NCBI GenBank assembly: GCA_022432975.1
Contig: CM039509.1
Location: forward strand, 27,995,511 to 28,059,510
Length of the DNA stretch: 64,000 nt
Direction of reading: 5' to 3'
Source: Begonia masoniana
Taxonomy: Eukaryota; Streptophyta; Magnoliopsida; Cucurbitales; Begoniaceae
Under the pieces are notes generated by a model. It was not told the origin of the DNA, searched no databases, and was given only the letters and a program-made list of their open reading frames with translations. This document shows positions 22,838 through 35,400 of this stretch, piece by piece. The translations under genes and the position numbers were made by a program. How positions within the stretch are numbered: position 1 is the stretch's first letter; every line of letters begins with the position of its first letter.

Positions 22838-23269
22838 AGTTACTTAGCTAGCATAATGGATGTTCGGGTGAAGAATAAGATAGAGTTACAAGATATTCCC
22901 ATAGTCAGAGAGTTCCCTGAGGCGTTCTTAGATGACTTGCCAGGATTGCCACCTGATAGAGAAATAGAGTTTGTAATTGATACATATTCCGAGACATTAC
23001 CTGTATCTAAGAACCCTTACCGTATGGCACCTGTAGAACTAAAGGAGTTAAAAGTCCAACTACAGGAATTGGTAGACAAAGGGTTTATACGCCCTAGCAG
23101 TTCCCCTTGGGGTGCACCTGTTTTATTTGTCAAGAAGAAAGATGGTTCCCTTAGAATGTGCATAGACTATAGGGAGCTAAATAAGTTGACAATCAAGAAT
23201 AAGTACCCTTTACCCCGAATTGATGATTTGTTTGACCAACTGCAAGGAGCAAAGGTGTTTTCAAAATAG
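22838..23269 (+). pseudogene. pol: Reverse transcriptase of element G, N-terminal part
   Basis: Continues in the protease frame: [31 protein letters not shown] and [14 protein letters not shown], all as in E. At about 23264 one base is missing compared with E, in the stretch for [10 protein letters not shown], and the frame meets TAG at 23267-23269. The first catalytic Asp falls just after the frameshift. Confidence 0.92.
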
Positions 23270-24069
23270 ATTTACGTTCAGGTTATTACCAACTGAAAGT
23301 TAAGGAAGGAGATATACCAAAGACAGCCTTTAGAACCCGTTATGGACACTACGAATTCTTGGTCATGTCATTTGGACTGACCAATGCACCTGCAGCCTTT
23401 ATGGACTTAATGAATCGTGTGTTTCGGGAATATTTGGACAAATTTGTAATTGTGTTCATAGATGATATCCTGATATACTCACGGACAGAAGCTGACCATG
23501 CAGAGCATTTAAGAATAGTTTTGACAACATTGAAGGAGCACCAGCTTTATGCCAAATTGTCCAAGTGTGAATTTTGGTTGGACAAGGTTAATTTTCTTGG
23601 CCATGTAGTTTCTGCTAATGGCATATCAGTGGACCCGACCAAAATTCAGGCAGTAAAGGATTGGCCACAACCAAAGAATGCCAGTGAAGTCCGCAGTTTC
23701 CTTGGATTGGCAGGCTATTACAGAAAGTTCATCAAAGGATTTTCTATGATAGCTAAGCCCCTGACGAATTTGACAAAGAAGGGCAATAAATATTCTTGGA
23801 CCAAAGCTTGTGAGAATAGCTTCCAGGCATTAAAGGTGAAGTTAACAACAGCCCCGGTATTGACCCTTTCAACCGAAGAAGGAAAGTTTAGCGTATTTTG
23901 TGATGCATCAAAAGTTGGTTTGGGCTGTGTTTTGATGCAAGAAGGCAAGGTTGTAGCATATGCCTCTCGACAGTTAAAGAGTTACGAACAGAACTACCCC
24001 ACCCATGATTTAGAATTAGCCGCTGTCGTTTTTGCTTTGAAGATATGGAGGCACTACTTATATGGGTAG
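23270..24069 (+). pseudogene. pol: Reverse transcriptase core and RNase H of element G
   Basis: After the frameshift the sequence codes for [12 protein letters not shown] and the polymerase motif FIDD (23455-23466), the [10 protein letters not shown] connection and RNase H with [10 protein letters not shown] (Asp codon 23902-23904) and [10 protein letters not shown]. It ends at two successive stops, TAG TAG (24067-24072), where E reads Gln-Gln (CAG CAG). Two adjacent C-to-T changes at CHG sites fit deamination of methylated cytosine. Confidence 0.92.
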
Positions 24070-24072
24070 TAG

Positions 24073-25788
24073 TGTGAGGTGTTTTCTGACCATAAAAGTC
24101 TGAAGTATCTCTTTACACAAAAGGAATTGAACATGAGGCAGAGGCGTTGGTTGGAATTTGTTAAGGATTACAACTTTGAGATCAAGTATCACCCGGGTAA
24201 AGCTAACTCTGTAGCTGACGCATTGAGCAGGATGTCAACAACAATGCAACCCGTTGTATCAACTATGTCTATACCTTTGAGGATAGAAGTTCAGAGGTTT
24301 GAATTGGAGATAGTTCCAGAGTTATCAACCTTACTGGCCGATTTGACCATTCAACCAACGGTTTTAGAAAAGATCAAAGAGGCACAACAGAAGGACTCTG
24401 AGGAGAATAACGGTATGATGAACATGGTGAAGGACACCACCTCCGAGTTTAGTCTTTCGAAGGATGGGATTCTGAAGTTTAGAAATAGATGGTATGTCCC
24501 TAATGATGAAGAATTACGTAAGCTAATCTTAGCTGAGGCGCATTCGTCTCCCTTTTCTGTGCATCCTGGAAGCACCAAGATGTATCGAGACATGAAGTTA
24601 GTCTATTGGTGGCCAAACTTTAAGAGAGATGTTGCTAAGCATGTAGAGTCATGTTTGGTTTGCCAACAAGTTAAAGCCGAGCACCAACGTCCAGGAGGTA
24701 CCCTTCAGCCCCTACCTATTCCCGAGTGGAAGTGGGAGCACATAGCTATGGATTTCGTTGTAGGATTACCTAAGACAACTAAGGGACATGATAGTATTTG
24801 GGTTGTGATTGATAGATTGACAAAGTCAGCTCATTTCTTACCAGTAAGGACAACCTACTCGATGGACCAGCTTGCTGATCTTTATGTACAAGAAGTTATT
24901 AGGTTGCATGGAATTCCTGCATCTATTGTCTCTGATCGTGACCCTAGGTTCACCTCCCTGTTTTGGAAAGGTCTACAAGGCACACTTGGCACGAGGTTAT
25001 CCTTCAGCACTGCTTTTCACCCGCAGACAGATGGTCAATCAGAAAGGACTATCCAGATACTTGAGGATATGTTGAGGGCTTGTGTGCTAGAGTTCCAGAC
25101 ATCTTGGAGTAGATACCTACCCTTGGTTGAGTTCTCTTACAACAATAGTTACCAGTCCACCATAGGTATGGCACCTTACGAGACGTTGTATGGTAGGAAA
25201 TGTAGATCACCTCTGTATTGGGATGAGGTTGGTGAAGCAAAACTCATAGGTCCCGAGATGTTACAGCAAATGTCAGACAAGATTGCCACTATTAAGAGGA
25301 GGATGATTACTGCACAAAGCCGACAGAAAAGTTATGCAGACCAAAGGAGGAGAGATCTTGAATTTGCTGTTGGAGATGAGGTCTTCCTGAAGGTTTCACC
25401 ATTTAAAGGAGTACTAAGATTTGGCAGAAGGGGAAAGCTTATTCCACGATTTATTGGACCATTCCCTGTTTTGGCCAGAATCGGTAGTACAGCTTACAGA
25501 CTGCAATTGCCTCCATCATTGGATAAAGTTCATAATGTCTTTCACGTGTCAATGTTAAGGAAATGCATACGAGATCCGACGCCAGTTGTTGAGCCAATGG
25601 ATATTGAGATTGAACCATCATTAATGTATGAAGAGAGACCAGTGCAGATATTGGAATCCGCAGTTAAGACTCTGAGGAATAAAGAAATTCCGTTGGTCAA
25701 AGTTTTATGGATGAATCATGGCATAGAAGAAGCCACGTGGGAGCGACGATAGAACATGTTAGACAAGTATCCGGAGTTGTTTGTTTGA
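24073..25788 (+). pseudogene. pol: Integrase and chromodomain of element G
   Basis: Same frame beyond the double stop: end of RNase H ([11 protein letters not shown]), tether, HHCC zinc domain ([16 protein letters not shown]), integrase core with Asp 24751-24753, Asp 24934-24936 and Glu 25042-25044, giving DD35E spacing, the GPF motif ([10 protein letters not shown]) and a chromodomain ([16 protein letters not shown]). One more TAG at 25750-25752 cuts off the last 11 residues (NMLDKYPELFV), whose stop is 25786-25788. All active-site residues are intact. Confidence 0.93.
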
Positions 25789-25816
25789 TCAATTTTTGGG
25801 GACGAAAATTTTGTTT

Positions 25817-25829
25817 AAGGAGGGGTGGA
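25817..25829 (+). other. Polypurine tract of element G
   Basis: AAGGAGGGGTGGA abuts the 3' LTR and is identical to E's tract. Confidence 0.92.
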
Positions 25830-28532
25830 TGTAACACCCGAGTCAATGGCCAGGTGATTTTCGTAACTGTATTAACGGTCATAAATATTTAATCTTCATA
25901 GTTTAGGATTTATGCCAAGCTTAATTAATTACATGTGGATCTAAACTAGGTTGAGTGGCAAAGTTGTAATAATGGAGAATTGAGGCCAGTATTTAAAGAA
26001 AAAGTAAAGGATTCAAACCTCATTTAAACCACTGTAGCCGACACCACCCTTTCCGGCGATTTCTTCTCTCGCAAGTCCTTACTCTCTGCTATCAGCAAAC
26101 TCTCCTCGACGGCCGGTTTACTCTGCCACCACTCGACTACTCTGCGCCTGAGATATGCATTAGACAATGTGGCTATCTGTTAGTTTATTAGCTCTGTTTT
26201 CAATTCTATATTGAACTTTTGGATTCTTCAATGGCCGAGTATTGATAAGAACATTTTGAAACCCGAGATTGGTAATGTCATTCCGAATCGATTCTGGACA
26301 TTTAAAACAACCAACCCTGAGTTATCATTATCGAATCCGTCTGTTTTGATTTTGGGATTTCGGGTTACATTGAGTATTAAACTAAGAACTCGGGAAAGAC
26401 TCTTAGCTATTAGATCTTAGGATAACTCGAGATTAGAACTATTAGGATTTTGTTTTAACTACTGCAATGTAAATGTTTAGGTGAAGAAGTTTGAAGAGAA
26501 AGGAGCTCAAGTGCTAAGGAGACCAGGTAAGTGAATGTATTAAGATTTCCGGCTAATAGAGCCCTACATCGTGGGAGTACTAGGGAGAGATGTCTAATGT
26601 TTACCTTATGATTATGAGCTTGTCTGCACTCGAAGGATTTATGTATGTTGCGAGTTATACTATGTGATGACCTGTTAGTGAATGTGAAGTTGTCTGCTCT
26701 GGTATGATCTTTGTCATAGTTTGATGAGTTAAAAGCTCTCATGTTCATGCATCATGAATGTTTCTCAAGCATAAGAAAATGTTTTAACGCATGTTTTCCA
26801 TGAACAAGATATGTATGTATATATGTATATGTATAAGATTTATGCAACGTGGATTAAGTGAGGGTTGGGGGCGGTTCGGCGTATGTCACAGTCCAAAGAA
26901 GGACATATGAATACGAGCCGCAGTAGGGAACAAGATCAAACTCACTGTTGAACCCCCTTTACCGGCACAAATCCTCTCTTGATCCACACAACCTAAACAA
27001 TGAATATGATCAATGATTATGAATGATGAATATGATCCATGACTATGAACAATGAATATGATCAATGATTATGAATGATGAATATGATCCATGACTATGA
27101 ATGATGAATATGATCAATGACTATGAATGATGATTACGAGCAAAGACATGAACAAGAAAAAACTTATGAGCATGTGATTTTCCCAAATTATACATTCATA
27201 CATCCATGTTAGTGTTGCATTCCTTACTAAGCATTAGGCTTATAGTTTAAACCTTATGATGTAGGTGACGAGTTTTCAGGTGAGGAACTCAAGGTCAATG
27301 AAGATGTCTAAGCTTGGTTGCTGGAGGATGCTCAGTGTGACAGTGAAGGCTGGATAGGCGATCAAGTTCCCTGGTTATACCCATAGTAAGTCAGAGAAGT
27401 TTATGATAAACAGATGACTAAGTAGAATAGAGTTTTCTTATAACAATGAGATTCAGATTTTGAATGGTTTGACTTCAGAGTCTGTTAACGATTTTAAGGA
27501 TCATTGAATGGTCTGTTTTGCTTAAGCCTTCCGCTATGTGTATCTTGTATGGGATATGGTTTTTACTCATTAGAGTTTATAATTTCCAGGTTAAGATTCG
27601 GGTGAGTTGTAGTATTTTCTGTTGGATGAGGTTGTTTGATGATTATAGTGTTTTACTGCCGTAAGATAGAAGCTGGATGAGGCATTCATCCGGCTGACGT
27701 CATCGGCAGATGTAGTGTTTAAGCCATCGGATGATGAAAGTGTTATTTTGTCGTCTAGCGATCGGCAGATGTAGAGTGTTTAAGCCATCGGATGATGAAA
27801 GTGTTATTTTGTCGTCTAGCGATCGGCAGATGTAGTGTTTAAGCCATCGGATGATGAAAGTGTTATTTTGTCGTCTAGCGACCGGCAGATGTAGTGTTTA
27901 AGCCATCGGATGATGAAAGTGCTATTTTGTCGTCTAGCGATTGGCAGATGTAGAGTGTTTAGCCATTGGCGATGTGAGGGTTTTCTTGTCGTTTAGTGAC
28001 CGAGTCATGTTTTAATTATGCACGTGGGGAGCACATGTCCATCGGATGATGTTTCCCTATTTCACCGGAAGATGAAGTATAATATTTCCTCGCTAGATGA
28101 TGTAAGTGATAATTTGTCGTTTAGTGTTCGGATGATATAGAGCTTGTAAGCTATCGGAAGATGTCTTAGATGAACACGTGAATTTCACACGTCTATCGGT
28201 AGATGTTTAATTGGTCACACGAGATGCACGTGATCGTCGGTCGATGCAAGTATTCGCATCTGCCGATAGGTGTTTAAATGAGTCATGTGGGGTGCTCGTG
28301 CCATCCGGAAGACGCAATGTCTATCGGTTGATGCATGCAGACCCATGCAACTTGTACGTCGATTGGAAGCATGTACGAGGGACTAATTTTCCATCCGTTA
28401 AGTTGAAGTCTTTAAGCCTGTTAGGTATACTGTTATAAAAAAAAAAATAGAGAAGGAGAAAAGAGTTCAAATATGAATTAAAGTTTTATGTAAAGTCAAG
28501 AATTTCGTGGCGATCCTCCCCGGGTCGTTACA
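25830..28532 (+). repeat. Element G 3' LTR
   Basis: TGTAACACCCGAG to GGGTCGTTACA, 2703 bp. It holds the same cassette as the 5' LTR plus an expanded GATGAATATGATC-type repeat at about 27000-27125. Frames in it duplicate those of the 5' LTR and are not genes. Confidence 0.97.
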
Positions 28533-28537
28533 TGATG

Positions 28538-29712
28538 GTTCTTCACCTACATCATAAAGTTCAACAATAAGCCTAATGCTTAGTAAGGAGTGCAATGCTA
28601 CATGTATGCATGAATCCACAGTTTGATGAAACACATATTCATGGTCTTTTCATGTACTTATTCTTGTTAATGTTCTTCGTTTTCATGTTCATCATCTTCA
28701 TCATATGGATTAAGAGAGGATTTGTGCCGAAAAGGGGGTTGACAGTGAGAGTGTACATAGTCCCTTGCGGACGTATTCATGGTCCTTCTTTTGGACAGTG
28801 ACATACGCCAAACCGCCCCCAACCCTCACTTAATCCTTGTTGCATAGGTTTCGTATTCTTTCTTTCTTATTCATAAGGAGAAACATGCACTTAAAACATT
28901 TTCATAGACATGTGAAATAATCATGATGAATGGACATGAGTACACTTAGTTCATCAGACTACAGAACAAGTCATACATTCATCAAAAGATCGTATTAAAA
29001 ACTTGAATAACAAAACTAAACAACAATGGCATAAGTAACTTTCGAGCATCATAAACAACTTCTAACTAGTACCCTTGTGATGTAGGGCCCTAATGGCCGG
29101 GAATCCTATACACTCACTTACCTGGTTTCCTTAGCAACTTGAGCTCCTTTTCTTCAGACTTCTTCACCTAAAACATTTACATTGCAGTAGTTAAAACAAA
29201 ATCTTAATAGTTCTAATCACAAGTCATCCTAGGATCTAATAGCTAAAGTCATTCCCGAATCCCTTAGTCTAGTATTCTGTGTGCAGTCTGAAATCCAAGA
29301 ATCGAAACAGTTAGATTCAGCTAACGATTAATCAGGGTCAGTTATTAAATGTCCAGAATCGATTCGAAAATGACATTACTAAATCCAGGTTATAAATGTT
29401 ACTATTATTACTCAGCCATTGGAGAGTCTGAAACTCCAACACTAAACTGAAAACAGAGCTTAACAACTAACTGACAACTACATTGTCTAGCTCTTATCTC
29501 GAGCGTGGAGTATCCGAGAAATAGCAAGGGAACTGGTCGTCGAAGGGAGGATTTCTGGCAGGCAGAGAGCGAGAGCTTGGGAGAGAAAATCGCTGGAAGG
29601 AGAAAGTGTCGGCTACAGTGGCATTGGTGAGGTTTAAAGATTTTCCATTTCCCTTATATATCGATCACAACCCACCCTTATTACAATTTTGCCACTCAAC
29701 CTAGTTTCACAC
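28538..29712 (-). repeat. Family IV solo LTR, middle segment
   Basis: Minus-strand cassette parts: micro-exon 29122-29167 (46 nt), donor 29116-29123, hairpin 29081-29100, TAAGC hairpin 28566-28588, and the last nine bases of the 15-nt exon (28538-28546). The other six bases are at 18551-18556, because G inserted inside it. A TATATAAG-like stretch lies near 29652-29660. Confidence 0.85.
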
Positions 29713-29950
29713 TGTCACACCCCTAAATCCGTACCCATATTTCCGTAATAAAATTTTTCATTTTAACTTTAAGCTTATACTTGAGCGGAAACTAAATCAG
29801 AATTTAAAACGGAATCGAAATCGGACCTCCAAAACATTTAAAACAAGACGTTTAATAATTAAATAAAACTTAAAACATGTATTTAAACATTTAAAATCGT
29901 TCAGAAAAGTGGGAGGGCAGAATTGGGATTCTGCCCCCAAAATTTCAAGG

Positions 29951-30320
29951 AGCGATCAGGCGCTGTGCATAGCAGCGACTGATCGCTGCCATGCATTGAT
30001 CAAGCAGCGATCGGTCTCTGCTGAAGGCAGAGACCGATCGCTGATGGTGATGATCGCTGCCAAAGCAGCGATCGATCTCTGCCAAAGGCAGAGATCGATC
30101 GCCGCATATGGCTGCCAACGCAGCAAGCAGAGCAGCGATCGATCTCTGCTTGCTGCAGAGATTGATCGCTGCACACCTTATGCAGCGATCGCCCAAGCGA
30201 TCAGACTTCTCCCTTGTTTCTTCCTTCTGTTTTCGTTCAGTTTTCGTTCAATACTTAGCTCTCTGGAATTCCAGAGAGCAGAACACAATCTCAGCTCTCT
30301 GGAATCCGATTCCAGAGAGC
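29951..30320. repeat. Cluster of GCGATCG-rich inverted repeats
   Basis: Four hairpins in about 220 bases. Imperfect: 29951-29965/29973-29987. Perfect 17-bp arms: 30005-30021/30027-30043. Perfect 16-bp arms: 30068-30083/30087-30102. 18-bp arms with one G-T pair: 30132-30149/30155-30172. Then a perfect 22-bp palindrome at 30258-30279 and an inverted repeat at 30294-30320 built on GCTCTCTGGAAT. Confidence 0.9.
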
Positions 30321-30784
30321 AATACACTTCACTTTTCCTTCAACATTTTCACATTTCATTCATTACATTCATCAACATTATCAACCAACTCATAGCTTCA
30401 ATCCCACTCAAACGTATTCTAAACTCAATCGTATTACGGCGGACTTGGCGAAGTCCAACTGCGTGGATAGCTCCAAAAACCGAGCATACCCGTAACCATT
30501 TAAAATCATTCAAAACACTTCGATAACACTAATTAAACTTTAACAAACATTTTAAATACATTTACCAAACAGTTATAAACCAGGTTTCAAATCGTCCAAA
30601 CATAAACCTATTAACCAACCAGACCAAACATCCTAATATATTCAATTTACACAATTCATATCACGTCCCCAAAACATATACCTACGTCCCCACGGGTCAA
30701 AACGCGCCTCGACTACTCAGCACACTCCCGCGGGCCATCTTTCTTCAACCGATTATGCCTCGGGTGGAGGGATCTCATCCTCAC

Positions 30785-31380
30785 CTGTGTAGAGGTCACC
30801 TACACCATAAACATAAGTCGTGAGCTTAAGGCTCAGTAAGTCTACGTGAATGCAATGCATGCCATGCGTGCAGATCATAAAACATGTTTCCTACCTTTTC
30901 GCTAATCATTTCATTCCATTCCATTCCATTACTTTTACTTCACCGTGGCCACACTCTCGCTAGATAGGAACGGCACATCCCGCGATTGGATAGCCCCTCG
31001 TATCTAACCGGGGGGAAGACATGCTCCCCAAGCAGCCATGTCTGAACCACCACCACCGTCGACAACAGATTACATTCATTCATACTTTTCGTTATCCTTT
31101 TCCTTTTCATGAAAACATGCATAGAAATCCTTTTTCGTGCTTTTCAGAAACATGATGCGTGACATGTGCGATACTATAAACATAATCAGAGCATAAACAA
31201 ACAATTAACAACCTAATCAAAACTAAACTAACTACCCATTCAAATTACCCGAAACACACAAACATCTCCAATTTCCTCGATCAATACAAATCTTATGGTG
31301 TAGGCCAATCGGCCAAACAAGTCACAGAAACTTACCTGAAGTCCTTAGTAAATCGAGAGCCGTCAGGGAGCTTTGTTCAC
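30785..31380 (-). promoter_or_regulatory. LTR splice-like cassette, family V minus copy
   Basis: Minus strand: acceptor TGGCTTAG, candidate micro-exon 31336-31380 (45 nt), donor 31330-31337, hairpin GGCC-GATT-GGCC then CTACACC (31295-31313), hairpin TGAGC..GCTCA (30817-30840), acceptor GTGTAG, candidate exon 30785-30799 (15 nt), donor GTGAGG. Confidence 0.55.
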
Positions 31381-32442
31381 CTAAGCCAATTTACAACAGT
31401 TTTCGTTAAAATTAGTTTAAACTCCTAAACGTCCAATTTAACAAAACCTTAACTAAAGAATTTTCCTAAAATCTTAACTTAACTAATCGAAGCATTTAAA
31501 CCAACAATTAATGCTCGATAGTCCGTAATCCAAATTAACGAGTTTTGCCCTAAAACCCGAAAATTAACCAATTTATAACATTTTCACAAATTGATTTAAC
31601 TCCGTCCCATAACGTCCAATACGTTCAATATATACCTAATCACGGCTAACCTATTAATTACGAGCCCTAATTCGCATTTTTAACGGATTTAAATCGAAAC
31701 CCTAACTTTCTAAAACATCGTAAAACTTGAAATAAAGGCTCTAAGATTATAGACACATACCTAGGGTAGCGAGAGAAGGAAGAAACGCGAAGGAAACGGA
31801 ACGAACGGGAGGCGAAATGGAGCTCGGATCGACGGAACGTCGTCGGCCAGAGGAGAGAGCTTGCTCTCTGGTCTTCGCGTGGGCAGGGAGAAATGAAGAA
31901 GCAGGGAGAAAGAAAATATTAGGTTAGGTTTATATTTTTGATTTTGTAAATTACTATATTGCCCTTCTCACTTAAATCTTCTTGTTTCATCCTTCGTTTC
32001 GTTAATTGGCTGACCGTTCGGATTCTCCAAATTTCCTTATTTCACCAATAAATCCAACTTATGATTTGGGTTCTAACAAAACTGTCCGTTCGCAAAACGG
32101 ACCTCGTTTACTATTTTTACGAAAACGTTCATTATATTACGAGAAACGTAATTCTCGTAAATTTAGTGTTTGAACTCCTAAAAATCCCATAATATTCCTA
32201 AAATCCATATAAATTATTAGGATTCTAATGACGCTTTCCTTTCGTAAAATGGAGTTAATCTGACATATTTACGAAAATACCATTTTATATTAAAATAATA
32301 ATATCCCATAAAGCGGGATATTACACACACAATTTGGAACAAATCTTGGTATTAAATTTAAATAAAAAAGGTCCAATAATAAAGGTGATAGTTAATTCAG
32401 TTAAGAAATCACCTGGCCGGGGTTGTCGGGTGTTACAAGTAA

Positions 32443-35400
32443 AGAGGGAAACTAAAATACTAACATTCCTAGTGAAGAAAGTCCATAGTATAGGGCGACA
32501 CATCACCCTTAACTATGACTATATACAACAATTACTCATAGCTATACCATAACTCTCAAAACATCAACCAAAAGAAAGTTACGCATTCCCATCATTTATA
32601 CAAATAAACATTTACAATAAACTACCAAAAGACAAAGCCCACATCCCTCAAAGACCATGGTCGAGACGCCCCGACAACTGCCCGCACCGACATACAGCGT
32701 ACATCAACGACTGCGTCCCAATCCTAGCTTTCCTCGTAGCTCTAACTTGTACTCCTATCGTCACCTACACCACAGAACACACACACACACGTAAGCTTAC
32801 GCTTAGCAAGTAGGGGATAACAAATAAAACATGCACAATTCACCACAACTCACACACGTAACCCTAACACATTCAATCACTACACTTTCTGTTGTTGTTT
32901 CGATTCATTTCTCATGTTATTAATCCTTTGCCCGTGCATCACTCGTAGAGACCCTCCCGAGGTGCTCCAAGAGCACTACTCCCCGACGAGGCAGCTCTAT
33001 TCGATATTACGGCTCAATCTCATAGAGACCCTCCCGAGGTGCTCCATGAGCACTACTCCCCGGCGAGGCAGCTCTATTCGATATCACTGTTCAGTCTATT
33101 ATTATCACAACACAACACTTGTAGAGACCCTCCCAAGGTGCTCCACGAGCACTACTCCCCGGTGAGGCAACTCGACTTGTAGAGACCATCCCGAGGTGCT
33201 CCACGAGCACTACTCCCCGGCGAGGCAACTCTACTCGGGATCTGATGTGCCCCGAAGGCCCATTACACGATCCCAGACCCGAGTCCACAATTTGACTAAC
33301 ACACTTGTCTCTTTTGCAGGTCATGGTTCGTGTGAAGACTTGGAGGACACCGTGGATGACTTGAAGTGGGAGATTAAAGCTGGAGACGTTGACCAACCGA
33401 AGCATCTCCTCATGTGGAAAGACTAAAGAGACACCTTAATGCTCACATGGGAATTTGTCTTCCCGAGCTTTAATATTTGTTGCTTTTTTTGAAATTTCAA
33501 ACTTATTGGCAAACATTGGCCTTCTTGTTTAAACTTTATTAGATGCATGTTAGGATTAGATGCATGTTAGGATTAGATGAATGATAGGATTAGTTGGTGG
33601 CTTGGTTTGGCCCATTGAAGTAGAAGACATGGCTCAAGCCCACATGGTGACCATCATTCCTCTTCCAAGTCCAAGTCCAAGCCCAAGCCCAAACCCAAGC
33701 CCACCATTAGGTCTATATATTCATGGCATTGGTGTTTGTAACTTTTTTTGGTTGATTTATGAGCACCCACGGATTTCTCTCTCAATAGAAGAATAAGCTT
33801 GGAGCAAAGAGCTTCCAAGGTAAGCTCGGTTGACAACAACCGAGGGGTTGTGCCCCCGAACCATTCTTCTAGCTTGGTAGCTAGTTGGAGTGGATTTTGC
33901 CACCTCCTTGTCCATTCTTTTGAGAGCGGAAAACAGCAAGGAGTGGCCTTAACCGGTTCCTTGAATCGAGTTTTCTTCCTTGGAAGAAACTCTTGCCGGA
34001 AGCTCCATTGAAGCACTCACCGGCCGATTCTCGGAAAACATTCCATAAATCCTTCATCTTAACGAATCTGAACCACGACTTTCACCAGCACACACCTCAC
34101 TCACTTCACAAGATTCACCTAAAATTTCATTAAATTTCAAGCACGTTTGATATTTCTTTTATATTTTCCATTCTCGATTTTCTCGGATTTGTGTCACTCG
34201 GAGCTAACCGGTCTTCTTCGAGTTCTTGAGTCCTATTTGCAGGTTGGAGCTCATCAGGATCATGATGCATTTCTCATTATTTCTATACCTTTAATGCTCA
34301 CTCCTTAAACCCGTGCTCACCACTCATTTTTCATGGTGCAAAAACCCTAACGCATGCCACCCAATGCATAACATACAATAAAACACAACAAGCAAACAAC
34401 CAAACACAATGCACAACATACAATAAAACACAACAAGCAAACAACCAAACAAACAAACATCCTTACCGTTCCGTGGTGTAGGCCCGAAGGTAACAAAACA
34501 CACAATCCTCTACTTACCTGAATGCTCGGCTTCCAATTGCTCACTTAACCCGGTCAATTTACTCGTTTGACGACCTAAAATCACGAAAATTTAGCTTGAT
34601 AAGTCACCAATAAACTCTAAGTGATTTTCTAACTAAAACTAAACAATACTTAAAGCACATTTCACTCTCAAAACACAAAACCCGATTTTTACCCAAAAAT
34701 TGACCGTCCAACTTCAAACGGTCATAACTTCCTCGTTTTTCAACGGATTTCGACGTGCCACCCCAATCCGTAAACTTCTACACATCTACTATCCATTGAA
34801 ATAAACAAATCCACCAAACAACTCACTTGGAAAACCCAAAATTGCAGAACCAGAATCGGGCACCCTAGTTTTCCAACCCGGTTTTTGTGTAACACTCCTC
34901 CAATTTTCAATCTATCCACTCAAACAACCTAATCTATCCATTCAACAACTAAACCAACCAATTTGGAAGGAAAACAACCAATTGAAAGTCAAAATTCGGA
35001 ATCCCTAACTTAGGGTTTTCAAACATTCACAAATTCCAACTAAAAGTCCCTAAAACACTTACACACTTCCACTAAACTTATAAAAATCAAAACCCATAAA
35101 GTTTTACCTTAAAATCACTTGAGAAATTGAAGAAATGGAGAGGAGAGGTGTCGGCTATGGAGGAGAGGGAGAGAAGTTGATGAAGATGAAGAAAAAAGAA
35201 ATAAACCCACTCTTTTTCTTCTTTTTCTTTTCCTTTAAAATTACCTTTTAATCCCTCCTTTTCACTCTTTAAATCCAACGCCAAAGCAACTTGATTTTTC
35301 TCAATTTTTATTTCATTATTTGACAATTTTTCTATTGGTTACAATACCTTTGACTTTTCAACCAACAATTTTCTCAACCAATCACTTATTAGTTTGACTT

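Larger units (their letters stand above)
18557..28532 (+). mobile_element. Element G: full-length but broken chromodomain Ty3/gypsy element
   Basis: LTRs 18557-21205 and 25830-28532, primer site, gag-pol relic, polypurine tract, and TGATG duplication at 18552-18556 and 28533-28537. LTR ends, domain order and protein sequence match element E, so G is a dead relative of E in the opposite orientation. By eye the two LTRs differ at about a dozen sites in the first 400 bases and less often afterwards, so G is older than F. The 3' LTR also has about 52 extra bases near 27047-27098. Confidence 0.97.
29713..32325 (-). mobile_element. Solo LTR, family V
   Basis: TGTCACACCCC to GGGATATTACA, flanked by CACAC at 29708-29712 and 32326-32330. 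The same family as 54810-57284 in the opposite direction. It contains a block of GCGATCG-rich inverted repeats and the cassette. The 205-codon frame at 29909-30526 reads through the inverted repeats and has no domain. Confidence 0.95.
18071..32437 (-). mobile_element. Solo LTR, family IV (18071-18556 + 28538-29712 + 32331-32437)
   Basis: TGTAACACCCC to GGGTGTTACA, flanked by AGTAA at 18066-18070 and 32438-32442. It was later split by element G and by the family V solo LTR. Its own sequence is about 1.8 kb. It resembles E's LTR across the donor region (29081-29212 against 59835-59970). Confidence 0.95.

Noticed and set aside
29909..30526. 205-codon frame
   Set aside because: It overlaps GCGATCG inverted repeats in a solo LTR; composition follows the repeats and no domain is visible.
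33654..34016. 120-codon minus-strand frame and the Pro/Ser repeat opposite it
   Set aside because: Lies within the family III solo LTR and overlaps a short GTCCAA-type repeat; no domain.
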